Under the pieces are notes generated by a model. That model was not told the origin of the DNA. It did not search any database and was given only the letters and a program-made list of their open reading frames with translations. DNA of 64,000 nt from contig JAAZLO010000021.1 in NCBI GenBank assembly GCA_012689375.1, positions 1 to 64,000 of the forward strand. Direction: 5' to 3'. Positions 19,550-28,566 of the stretch are shown here, piece by piece. Every line of letters begins with the position of its first letter. The stretch's first letter is position 1. The translations under genes were made by a program, and so were the position numbers. Origin of the DNA: Bacillota bacterium (lineage in GTDB: Bacteria; Bacillota; SHA-98; UBA4971).

Positions 19550-20365
19550 TTGAACCCAAGGGTTTCAAGTGCACTTATAATCATCCCTTTTGTATTATTG
19601 ATCATAGTCTTAGGTAGAATCTATTTGGCTGTAATGATATTTATCCTTGGAATGATGTGCATTAATGAATTCTATAAACTGGCTGAACTGTCCGGCTATT
19701 CCCCTTTAGACAAAGTGGGGATTATCGGTGTAGCGGCTTTTACAGTTATCGGTTATCTAGGCCTGCAACAGGCTGTGGATATTGTTGTAGCAGTGGTTTT
19801 TATCGCGAGTATGGTTTGGCAGGTGCTGACTTTTGAAGATCGGAATCCTATTGCTGATTCGGCAATTACCTTATTCGGATCAATATATGTAGGTTTGCCT
19901 TTGGCTACAGGCCTTCTTTTACGCTGCAGCGGGGATAATAAAACCGGGCTGGGATACTTTTTGACGGCTATTCTCACTATATGGGCAACTGATATAGGAG
20001 CGTATTATGGAGGAAGGACCTTCGGTAAGCATAAGCTTTCACCTAAAATAAGCCCGAATAAGACTTATGAGGGGGCAATTTCCGGTCTGGTTTGCGGTAT
20101 TATCGTGGGGGTTGCCGCAAGATCGTTTGGTGCTGTCTATATGTGGTGGCCTAATCTTAACCCCGTCCATAGTATTATGCTTGCGCTTATAGCATCAGTC
20201 TTCGGCCAAATAGGTGACTTATCAGAATCAGCATTTAAGCGAAATGCGAGAGTTAAGGATTCCGGGGTCTTTATGCCGGGCCATGGGGGGGTCTTAGACA
20301 GACTTGATAGCTTGCTTCTCGCCATTCCCATGGTGTACTATTATGTAAGGCTCTTCCTATCCTAG
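19550..20365 (+). CDS. cdsA: Phosphatidate cytidylyltransferase
   Basis: ATDIGAYYGGRTFGKHKLSPKISPNKTYEGAISG...GQIGDLSESAFKRNARVKDSGVFMPGHGGVLDRLDSLL. Confidence 0.95.
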   Translation: MNPRVSSALIIIPFVLLIIVLGRIYLAVMIFILGMMCINEFYKLAELSGYSPLDKVGIIGVAAFTVIGYLGLQQAVDIVVAVVFIASMVWQVLTFEDRNPIADSAITLFGSIYVGLPLATGLLLRCSGDNKTGLGYFLTAILTIWATDIGAYYGGRTFGKHKLSPKISPNKTYEGAISGLVCGIIVGVAARSFGAVYMWWPNLNPVHSIMLALIASVFGQIGDLSESAFKRNARVKDSGVFMPGHGGVLDRLDSLLLAIPMVYYYVRLFLS

Positions 20366-20397
20366 GAGGCTCATTCTTTATTTTTGAGGTAAATGAT

Positions 20398-21444
20398 TTG
20401 AAAAAGGTGCCGGAGTTTTGGAGGTACTTGATTATATGGGGTGGCGTACTTACCGCATGCTATCTCGCGGCTAAATATGTATTACCTCTTTTCGCCCCAT
20501 TTATTGTTGCCGTCATTTTAGCTTCCATTATTGATCCTATTGTAGTTTTTACTACGAAACGTTCCCGGTTTAGTAGAGGCGTATGTGCCTTTATTTGTCT
20601 TTTATGTGTTTTTATTTTATTGTCAATTATTATTGCTTTTATAGTTATAAGAATAATTTCTGAAGCCCAAGATCTCTATCGTGAGTTACCCATTTATAAT
20701 ATGACCGTTGAGGAAATTCTGGGTAGGGTTATTTTTCTTATGAGGAGTATCACTGAGGATATGCCGGATTCTGTAATAAATGCGATAAAAAGCGTCCAAT
20801 CCAGATTATATTGGGGGCTTGAAAAGATTATTTTAAATCTAACTGGTGTTATTATGAGTCTTCCCCGGCTTAGCATTAATATAATTGTTAGTTTTTTTGC
20901 TGCGTTTTTTATCAGTCGGGATAAGGAAGAGATCTCTGAATTCTTTGCAAACCTTGCACCTATAAAATGGCGCGATAAAGCGAGTAAAGCGAAATCAGAA
21001 TTGGTTTCTGTAATCCTTGGGTTTATCAGGGCTTATTTAATCCTTATAAGTGTGACAATTGCTGTGAGCGTTGTCGGCTTTACGGTAGCCGGTGTTAAAT
21101 ATGCTTGGATCTTGGGGATTATCGCGGGTGTGCTTGATCTTATCCCCCTGGTGGGACCGGGCCTGTTGTATATATCCCTGATTATCGTATACATCATCAC
21201 AAAGCAATTTTACCAAGCCATAGTAATTGCAGTTCTTCTTATAGTCCAATTTTTTATTCGTAAGGGGATGGAGCCGAGAGTCCTCGGAGGCAGTTTAGGT
21301 ATTCACCCTATTGCAGTACTTGTATCAATGTACCTGGGATATAGATTCCTCGGTGCTGCCGGAATGTTTATCGGTCCGTTTTTTGCAGTCATGTTAAAAA
21401 TCATGGTTAAGCTGAATATTTTGCCTTCATGGCCTAAGGAATGA
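20398..21444 (+). CDS. AI-2E/YtvI-like sporulation membrane permease
   Basis: Multi-TM protein with GVLDLIPLVGPGLLY and PRVLGGSLGIHPIAVL motifs. Confidence 0.8.
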   Translation: MKKVPEFWRYLIIWGGVLTACYLAAKYVLPLFAPFIVAVILASIIDPIVVFTTKRSRFSRGVCAFICLLCVFILLSIIIAFIVIRIISEAQDLYRELPIYNMTVEEILGRVIFLMRSITEDMPDSVINAIKSVQSRLYWGLEKIILNLTGVIMSLPRLSINIIVSFFAAFFISRDKEEISEFFANLAPIKWRDKASKAKSELVSVILGFIRAYLILISVTIAVSVVGFTVAGVKYAWILGIIAGVLDLIPLVGPGLLYISLIIVYIITKQFYQAIVIAVLLIVQFFIRKGMEPRVLGGSLGIHPIAVLVSMYLGYRFLGAAGMFIGPFFAVMLKIMVKLNILPSWPKE

Positions 21445-22622
21445 AAGGGGATTTATTATTGGCTCGCTCTGTTGTGATATTAGGTTCTACAGGATCCATC
21501 GGAACTCAAACACTTGATGTTATCAAATGGCACCATGATGATATTAAAGTAGTGGGGCTTGCGGCAAATAAAAATATAGATATTTTGGAAAAGCAGATAC
21601 GGATCTGGCGTCCTCATATTGTAGGGGTGGCTCACCCTGGCGCTGCTAGGTTGCTTAAGAGTAGAATTCGGGATACTAATGTTGAGGTTGTATCAGGACA
21701 AAATGCGGCATCTACTGTTGCATCCTGTGATTTTGCAGATTTCGCAGTCAGTGCTATTGTGGGAATGGAAGGCCTCATGCCCACAATTCGTGCTATTGAG
21801 AGCGGGAAGACTGTAGCGCTTGCCACAAAGGAGGCATTGGTTGCAGCCGGGGAAATTGTAATGAGCAAGGCATCCCGCCATGGTGTGAATATTTTACCTA
21901 TTGACAGTGAGCATTCTGCGATATTCCAGTGCCTTCAAGGGCACGATATAAAAGGCGTGGAAAGGTTAATCCTAACTGCGTCCGGAGGTCCCTTTCTTAG
22001 GTTTTCCAAAGAAAAAATGAAAGGTGTAACCCTTGAAGACGCCTTGCGTCACCCTACATGGTCAATGGGTGTGAAGGTCACAATAGATTCTGCAACTCTT
22101 ATGAATAAGGGGCTTGAACTCATAGAGGCAAGGTGGCTTTTTGGAATTGATCCCATGAAAATTTGTGCAATAATTCATCCTGAAAGTATTGTCCATTCTA
22201 TGGTGGAATTTGTTGACGGTTCAATCTTGGCCCAGCTGGGCGCACAGGATATGAGGCTCCCAATCCAGTACGCTCTTAGTTTCCCTGAACGGACTAAGGG
22301 ATTTTGTGATAAGATTAATCTTACAAAAGCGGGAAGCTTAACATTTGAAGAACCTGATTTAGAAAGATTTCCCGCCTTGCGCCTTGGTTACGAGGCCCTT
22401 AAAACAGGGGGGACTCTTCCCTGTGTCCTTAATTCTGCTAACGAGAAGGCTGTAGATTTATTTATAGCAGGCAAGATTGGGTTTTGTGATATTGCCGGAC
22501 TTGTTGAGGGCGTTATGGAAAGCCATAATGTAACGGAAGGAGCCTCACTGGAACAAATTTTAGTTGCTGACTCCTGGGCAAGGGAGCAAGTTTCCAAGCA
22601 AGCCGGAAGGATAAGGGGGTAG
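21441..22622 (+). CDS. dxr: 1-deoxy-D-xylulose-5-phosphate reductoisomerase
   Basis: VILGSTGSIGTQTLDVI...LPIDSEHSAIFQCLQG...TASGGPF...HPTWSMGVKVTIDSATLMNKGLE. Confidence 0.96.
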   Translation: MKGDLLLARSVVILGSTGSIGTQTLDVIKWHHDDIKVVGLAANKNIDILEKQIRIWRPHIVGVAHPGAARLLKSRIRDTNVEVVSGQNAASTVASCDFADFAVSAIVGMEGLMPTIRAIESGKTVALATKEALVAAGEIVMSKASRHGVNILPIDSEHSAIFQCLQGHDIKGVERLILTASGGPFLRFSKEKMKGVTLEDALRHPTWSMGVKVTIDSATLMNKGLELIEARWLFGIDPMKICAIIHPESIVHSMVEFVDGSILAQLGAQDMRLPIQYALSFPERTKGFCDKINLTKAGSLTFEEPDLERFPALRLGYEALKTGGTLPCVLNSANEKAVDLFIAGKIGFCDIAGLVEGVMESHNVTEGASLEQILVADSWAREQVSKQAGRIRG

Positions 22623-22626
22623 TCCC

Positions 22627-23685
22627 GTGCTTGGTTCTGCAATACTGATAATTATCTCTTTCATATTTGTATTCCTTACATTTGCTCTGTCTCATGAATT
22701 TGGGCATTTTATAGTAGGTAAGGCCAGCGGGGTATGGGTGTACGAATTTAGTTTAGGTTTCGGTCCGATCATTAAACAATTTAAGCGAAAGGAAACTTTA
22801 TATTCTATAAGGATTCTCCCCCTTGGAGCATTTGTAAAATTTGCAGGCCTTGATCAGCCTCCTGATTCTACAGATGATGTTACGGATGAAGACCCGGGAA
22901 GTTTTCGTTCTAAACCTATTATTCTAAGGCTTTTTACTATTTTGGCGGGCCCCTTCATGAATTTTATTGTAGCGTTTATTTTGTTTTCCATAGTGTTTAC
23001 TGCAGCGGGTGTACCCTCGGCTATAATTGCGGAAGTTTTTCCTGGGACTCCTGCTTGGCATGGGGGTGTTATCGCAGGAGATCGAATTATTTCCATCGAT
23101 GGTGCCCGTGCTGATTCTATTGCTGATGTAAAAGATAAAATATGGCAGAACCCCGGTCAACCCCTAAACCTTAAAATTGAGCGGGAGGGGGAAATAATTG
23201 AGCGTACGGTGACCCCTGAATCGGATCCTGATGCTCAAGGGGGCGCCATAGGGGTTATGCTTTCAGAAATCTGGGTGCGGAGGGGTTTTTTAGAATCTGT
23301 AAGTCGTGGTATGAGTTTCACCGGGAAAATGTCATGGAACCTTCTTCTTACCCTATGGAGGATGATTACCGGGAAGATAAAGCCTGATGTGGCAGGGCCT
23401 ATAGGGATTGTTCAGGCAGTAGGGCAAACTGCACGGTTGGGGTTTATAAACGTTTTTTATCTTGCAGGGTTATTAAATGTAAACCTGGGGCTTTTAAATC
23501 TTCTTCCTATACCTGTCCTTGACGGCGGATGGGTTGTGTTTCTTTTAATTGAAGCAATTCGGAGAAAGCCCCTCAGCGTAGAACAGGAAACATTCGCCCG
23601 TATGGTTGGCATGGCAATCCTTGGGGTCTTAATAGTCTTTGCTACATTTTCGGACATTATCAGGTTAGGTACATCGGGGGGCTGA
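22627..23685 (+). CDS. rseP: RIP metalloprotease (site-2 protease) with PDZ domain
   Basis: HEFGHF, LNLLPIPVLDGG, PDZ-like GDRIISIDGARADSI. Confidence 0.93.
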   Translation: MLGSAILIIISFIFVFLTFALSHEFGHFIVGKASGVWVYEFSLGFGPIIKQFKRKETLYSIRILPLGAFVKFAGLDQPPDSTDDVTDEDPGSFRSKPIILRLFTILAGPFMNFIVAFILFSIVFTAAGVPSAIIAEVFPGTPAWHGGVIAGDRIISIDGARADSIADVKDKIWQNPGQPLNLKIEREGEIIERTVTPESDPDAQGGAIGVMLSEIWVRRGFLESVSRGMSFTGKMSWNLLLTLWRMITGKIKPDVAGPIGIVQAVGQTARLGFINVFYLAGLLNVNLGLLNLLPIPVLDGGWVVFLLIEAIRRKPLSVEQETFARMVGMAILGVLIVFATFSDIIRLGTSGG

Positions 23686-23705
23686 ATCGGAGGGATTATG
23701 TTTAT

Positions 23706-24791
23706 ATGGAATATAAAAGGCGCATATCCAAAAAAATCAGGGTCGGGGCTGTAAATATAGGCGGGGACGCCCCTATCTCTGTTCAATCGATGACAAAGAC
23801 TGATACAAGAGATGTGAAAGCGACCATATCCCAAATATCAAGGCTTAAAAATGCAGGCTGTGATATAGTAAGATGTGCAGTCCCCGATATGGAAGCAGCT
23901 TTAGCCTTAAAGGATATAAAAAGGCATTCCCCACTCCCCCTAGTAGCAGATATTCATTTCGATTATAGACTGGCTTTAGCTGCCTTGGATGCAGGAGTCG
24001 ACAAGCTCAGGATTAATCCCGGGAATATCGGGGGGAAAGACAGGCTCCGGAAAATTGCAGAGGCTGCCAAGGATCGTGGGATCCCCATAAGGGTCGGTGT
24101 GAATTCCGGTTCCGTACCAAAGGATGTTTTATCGGAGTATTCAGGACCTACCTGGGAAGCCCTGGTCGAAAGTGCCAAGAGGAGTATTTCCCTTCTTACA
24201 AATGGGGATTTTGACGATATAGTAGTATCATTAAAATCCTCGGATGTTATGACTACAATCCAAGCTTACCGCGGGATGGCCGGATTATGTGACTTTCCGT
24301 TTCACTTAGGTGTTACTGAGGCGGGTGGCTTAAGGGAAGGTACAATAAAATCCTCGATTGCACTGGGAATACTTCTTATGGAGGGTATAGGTGATACGAT
24401 CCGCGTATCATTAACCTATGAGCCTGAGGAGGAAGTAAAAGTAGGCATTGCTATACTGTCTGGGGTAGGAATTACAAAAGATAATATAGAAATTATATCA
24501 TGCCCCACATGCGGACGTTGCCAAGGGGATCTTATTAAGATCTACGATGACGTTAAGAAGAAACTTGAAGGGTTTGAATTTCCAATTAAAATTGCTGTAA
24601 TGGGATGCGAAGTTAACGGTCCGGGAGAAGCAAAGGAAGCAGATGTAGGGGTAGCATTGGGAGACAAATCAGGATTGATCTTTTCGAAAGGCCGGCCCTT
24701 AGAACGTGTTTTATTGGATGATATAGTTCCAAGGCTGGTAGAGGAAGCTAAAAGAGTCGGGGAAGAAAAACTGAAGTGCAAGATCTTTTAG
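23706..24791 (+). CDS. ispG: (E)-4-hydroxy-3-methylbut-2-enyl-diphosphate synthase
   Basis: PISVQSMTKTDTRDV...ISCPTCGRCQGDL...MGCEVNGPGEAKEADVG. Confidence 0.96.
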   Translation: MEYKRRISKKIRVGAVNIGGDAPISVQSMTKTDTRDVKATISQISRLKNAGCDIVRCAVPDMEAALALKDIKRHSPLPLVADIHFDYRLALAALDAGVDKLRINPGNIGGKDRLRKIAEAAKDRGIPIRVGVNSGSVPKDVLSEYSGPTWEALVESAKRSISLLTNGDFDDIVVSLKSSDVMTTIQAYRGMAGLCDFPFHLGVTEAGGLREGTIKSSIALGILLMEGIGDTIRVSLTYEPEEEVKVGIAILSGVGITKDNIEIISCPTCGRCQGDLIKIYDDVKKKLEGFEFPIKIAVMGCEVNGPGEAKEADVGVALGDKSGLIFSKGRPLERVLLDDIVPRLVEEAKRVGEEKLKCKIF

Positions 24792-24815
24792 AGCCTTTTA
24801 GGGAGATGGATTTAA

Positions 24816-25439
24816 TTGAAAGTGTCTGTGATAATACCTGCTTATAATGAAGGTGCCCGTATAAGAAGGGTGATCTCTGCAGTAAAGAGGGCAGGCCTGC
24901 CCTCGGAGATTATCGTAGTAAGTGATGGCTCTACTGATGATACCGTTAAAATAGCACGTTCTGAAGGAGTGGCTGTCGTAGAACTCCTGAATAATCAAGG
25001 GAAAGGGGCAGCTTTGAAGGCGGGTGTGTGCTCCACTGATGCAGAAGTCTACGTATTTATTGATGCCGATCTGGTGGGATTGACACCGGATCATGTTGAT
25101 AGTTTAATTCGTCCTGTTGTTGAAGGTGCGGCTGATGCAACTCTTGGAGTCTTCGGGGGTGGCCGGCCTACAACTAACCTCGCCCATAAGATGACACCGG
25201 GGCTTTCAGGCCAACGTGCAGTAAAGGCTTCGTTCCTTAAGAATCTTCCGAGTATTGAAGAGTCGGGGTTCGGGGTGGAAGTCATGCTTAATAAACATCT
25301 TGAAAAACATAGTGCTAAGGTTGAGCGAGTTGAATTTTTTGGGGTATCTCAGATTCACAAGGAAGAAAAAATGGGGGGATTGGAAGGTTTCGCCGCCCGT
25401 ATTAAAATGTATAAGGATATTGTGACACATATAAAATAG
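24816..25439 (+). CDS. Glycosyltransferase family 2 protein
   Basis: VSVIIPAYNEGARIRRVI...VVSDGSTDDT...NQGKGAALKAG...FIDADL. Confidence 0.85.
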   Translation: MKVSVIIPAYNEGARIRRVISAVKRAGLPSEIIVVSDGSTDDTVKIARSEGVAVVELLNNQGKGAALKAGVCSTDAEVYVFIDADLVGLTPDHVDSLIRPVVEGAADATLGVFGGGRPTTNLAHKMTPGLSGQRAVKASFLKNLPSIEESGFGVEVMLNKHLEKHSAKVERVEFFGVSQIHKEEKMGGLEGFAARIKMYKDIVTHIK

Positions 25440-25468
25440 CGCCTGTCGAAATCCTATTTTTAGGGCAC

Positions 25469-25498
25469 TTGACGTGGAGACTGAGTTTAGGCTATTAT
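25469..25498 (+). promoter_or_regulatory. Candidate sigma-A promoter for T-box/valS: TTGACG - 18 bp - TATTAT
   Basis: TTGACG 25469-25474; TATTAT 25493-25498. Confidence 0.5.
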
Positions 25499-25530
25499 AA
25501 CTACAATTAAATACATAATAAACATAAATC

Positions 25531-25815
25531 CGCTGATGAAGAAGAGTAGAGTGGGGCCGCCCAAAGAGAGGGAGGTATAATTAAAGGTGGAAACTTCCTG
25601 GGATGTGCACACATCGAAGGTCGCTTCTGAGGATCAGTACCCAAAGGGATATATTCGTATGAATATCCCCGGTAGGTGCTGACGGGAAGGCCCGTTACAG
25701 CTGAAAGAGTGCTCATAATATTGGCTTTGGGGATTTGTACCAATATATGAGAAGCAAGGTGGTACCGCGAAATAAGCCCTTTTCGCCCTTGGTGTGGTGG
25801 AGGGGGCTTTTATAA
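25531..25815 (+). promoter_or_regulatory. T-box leader controlling valS (specifier candidate GUC, Val)
   Basis: Antiterminator T-box AAGGTGGTACCGCG at 25756-25769; terminator AAGCCC...GGGCTTTT; Stem I signature GATGAAGAAGAGTA; specifier context CGAAG-GTC-GCTTCTGAG. Confidence 0.88.
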
Positions 25816-25865
25816 TTCAGGAATTGATTGTTCCGTGAAATGGAAAAGGAGGAATAGGTAAGGTC

Positions 25866-28562
25866 ATGGAGAACCCAACCGAAACCGGCTTGGAAAAGTC
25901 GGAGGATATGCCTACTGTCTATACACCTTTAGAGTTTGAGGAAAATACTTATAAAAAATGGGTTTCTGCAGGCCTGTTTCATCAGGAAGTGGATCCTTTC
26001 CGGAAACCTTTTTGTATAGTAATTCCCCCGCCTAATATTACCGGGGCTCTCCATATTGGGCATGCCCTTGATAATACTCTCCAGGATATTCTGATCAGAT
26101 GGCATAGAATGCTGGGACACAATACAATATGGATTCCGGGGACGGATCATGCTGGTATTGCGACACAAGTGAAAGTTGAAGCTTCACTGCAGGAAGAGGG
26201 TTTGACCAGGCATGATTTAGGGCGGGAAGAATTCATAAAACGCGTATGGGATTGGAAGCAAAAGTATGGGGGGGCTATCAGAGATCAACTGGAAAAGCTG
26301 GGGGCATCGTGTGATTGGGATAGGGAAAGGTTCACCATGGATGAAGGCCTTTCTAAGGCTGTCCGCCGGGTTTTCGTAAGTTTATATAAAAAAGGCCTTA
26401 TATATAGGGGTGCCTATATTGTAAACTGGTGTCCAAGGTGTCATACATCTTTATCAGATCTTGAAGTCGAACATGAAGAGCGAAAGGGCGCCTTATATTA
26501 TATTAATTATCCTTTTCCTGACAGGGAAAATTATGTGCAAATCGCTACAACCCGGCCTGAAACAATGCTGGGAGATACTGCAATTGCTGTAAACCCCAAT
26601 GATAAACGGTACCGGGACATTATAGGCAAATATGTAATTCTTCCTATTGTGAACAAGAAGATACCGGTTATTGCAGATGAATGGGCGGATCCTGAATTTG
26701 GTACCGGGGCTGTAAAAGTAACTCCTGCACATGATCAGAATGACTTTCAGATTGGGCTCAGACACTCCTTGCCTTTGGTTAGAGTTATTGATGAAGATGG
26801 ACGCATGACAAAAGAGGCAGGGAAATATGAGGGGCTGGACAGATATAAGTGCCGGGAGGAAGTAGTATTTGAGCTCCAACGTCTTGGATATCTCGCAAAA
26901 ATCGAGGAAAGAACCCACTCTGTAGGGCATTGCCAAAGATGCCATACTTCAGTTGAGCCTCTCGTTTCGAAACAATGGTTCGTCAAAATGAAGCCTCTTG
27001 CAGAACCGGCCATTAAGGCTGTTAAGGAAGGTAAAATTAAGTTTGTACCTGACAGATTTCGTAAAATCTACCTTAATTGGATGGAAAATGTCCATGATTG
27101 GTGTATCTCGAGGCAGCTTTGGTGGGGGCACCGCATTCCTGTATGGTATTGTGAAGATTGCGGCGAAACAATTGTGTCTTCGAATACCCCCCACAAATGT
27201 ACGAAGTGCGGCGGGGGTAGCCTGGTGCAAGACCCGGACGTTTTGGATACATGGTTTTCTTCAGCTTTATGGCCGTTTTCCACAATGGGGTGGCCTGAAG
27301 AAACCTGCGAACTAAAACATTTTTATCCTACTTCCGTTCTGGTTACTGCTTATGATATTATTTTCTTTTGGGTAGCTAGAATGATAGTAATGGGCTTGGA
27401 ATTTATGGATGATGTCCCATTTTCGGATGTGCTAATCCATGGTTTGGTAAGGGCTTCCAGCGGTAAGAAAATGAGTAAGTCCCTGGGTACAGGGATAGAT
27501 CCCTTAGAAATAATTGATGAATACGGTGCAGATGTCCTTAGGTTTGCATTAATTATGGGCAACACTCCGGGTAATGACATTACGTTCAGGGAGGAGAGGC
27601 TGGAAGCAAGCAGAAACTTTACAAATAAACTTTGGAATGCCTCAAGATTTACAATTATGAACCTTCGAGGTTTCCAACTTGATATACCTGCAAGTAACCA
27701 ATCTTTGAATTCCGTGGAGGATTCAGATTTAATACTGGCGGATAAGTGGATAAGAAGCAGGATTAATAAAATATGCAAGGAAGTATCCATGCATTTAGAG
27801 GATTATGAAATCGGTGAGGCGGCCCGGACCCTTTATAACTTCACATGGAATGAATTTTGTGATTGGTATATTGAGATTGTTAAAGAAAGGCTGTATTCGG
27901 AAGATATAAAAGCCCGGGGATGTGCCCAGTACGTTCTATGGGAAACATTGGGGAAACTATTAAGGCTTCTCCACCCGTTTCTCCCGTTCATAACTGAGGT
28001 TGTGTGGGATTTATTACCCCATACTGAAGGCAGCATTATGATCTCTCAGTGGCCGGAATATAAAAGTGATATTAACAATCCCGGGGCTGAAAAGGCTATG
28101 AATCTTTTAATGGAGACTATAGGAGGGATTAGAAACATACGTTCAGAAATGAGCATTCCTCCCCATAAAAAAATTAAGGCTGTCATTGTTGCAGAAGATA
28201 CGATTGGTGAAATCTTAAGGGATAATAATACCCTTGTATCTGTGCTTTCCGGGCTTTCGGATATGGTTGTAAGAGAACACTTAGACATGCCCCCTGAAAA
28301 AGCAGTTTCCCAAATTGTGCCCGGGGCTGAAATTTATGTACCTCTTGTCGGGATTATTGATTTAGATGCAGAAATTCAAAAACTTGAAAAAGACCTAATT
28401 TCTACACAGGATATGATTTTAAGATCCCAGAAGAAACTTTGCAATAAAGGGTTCCTGGAGAAAGCAAAAAAAGAAATTATAGAAAAAGAGAAAGGGAGAT
28501 TAGCGGACTCCCGGGAAAAGGAGGCAAGGCTCCAAAAGCGCCTGAGTGAGCTCAGGGAGTAA
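25866..28562 (+). CDS. valS: Valyl-tRNA synthetase
   Basis: PPPNITGALHIGHALDNTLQD, PGTDHAGIATQ, SGKKMSKSLGTGIDPLEIIDEYGADVLRF. Confidence 0.97.
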   Translation: MENPTETGLEKSEDMPTVYTPLEFEENTYKKWVSAGLFHQEVDPFRKPFCIVIPPPNITGALHIGHALDNTLQDILIRWHRMLGHNTIWIPGTDHAGIATQVKVEASLQEEGLTRHDLGREEFIKRVWDWKQKYGGAIRDQLEKLGASCDWDRERFTMDEGLSKAVRRVFVSLYKKGLIYRGAYIVNWCPRCHTSLSDLEVEHEERKGALYYINYPFPDRENYVQIATTRPETMLGDTAIAVNPNDKRYRDIIGKYVILPIVNKKIPVIADEWADPEFGTGAVKVTPAHDQNDFQIGLRHSLPLVRVIDEDGRMTKEAGKYEGLDRYKCREEVVFELQRLGYLAKIEERTHSVGHCQRCHTSVEPLVSKQWFVKMKPLAEPAIKAVKEGKIKFVPDRFRKIYLNWMENVHDWCISRQLWWGHRIPVWYCEDCGETIVSSNTPHKCTKCGGGSLVQDPDVLDTWFSSALWPFSTMGWPEETCELKHFYPTSVLVTAYDIIFFWVARMIVMGLEFMDDVPFSDVLIHGLVRASSGKKMSKSLGTGIDPLEIIDEYGADVLRFALIMGNTPGNDITFREERLEASRNFTNKLWNASRFTIMNLRGFQLDIPASNQSLNSVEDSDLILADKWIRSRINKICKEVSMHLEDYEIGEAARTLYNFTWNEFCDWYIEIVKERLYSEDIKARGCAQYVLWETLGKLLRLLHPFLPFITEVVWDLLPHTEGSIMISQWPEYKSDINNPGAEKAMNLLMETIGGIRNIRSEMSIPPHKKIKAVIVAEDTIGEILRDNNTLVSVLSGLSDMVVREHLDMPPEKAVSQIVPGAEIYVPLVGIIDLDAEIQKLEKDLISTQDMILRSQKKLCNKGFLEKAKKEIIEKEKGRLADSREKEARLQKRLSELRE

Positions 28563-28566
28563 GTAT

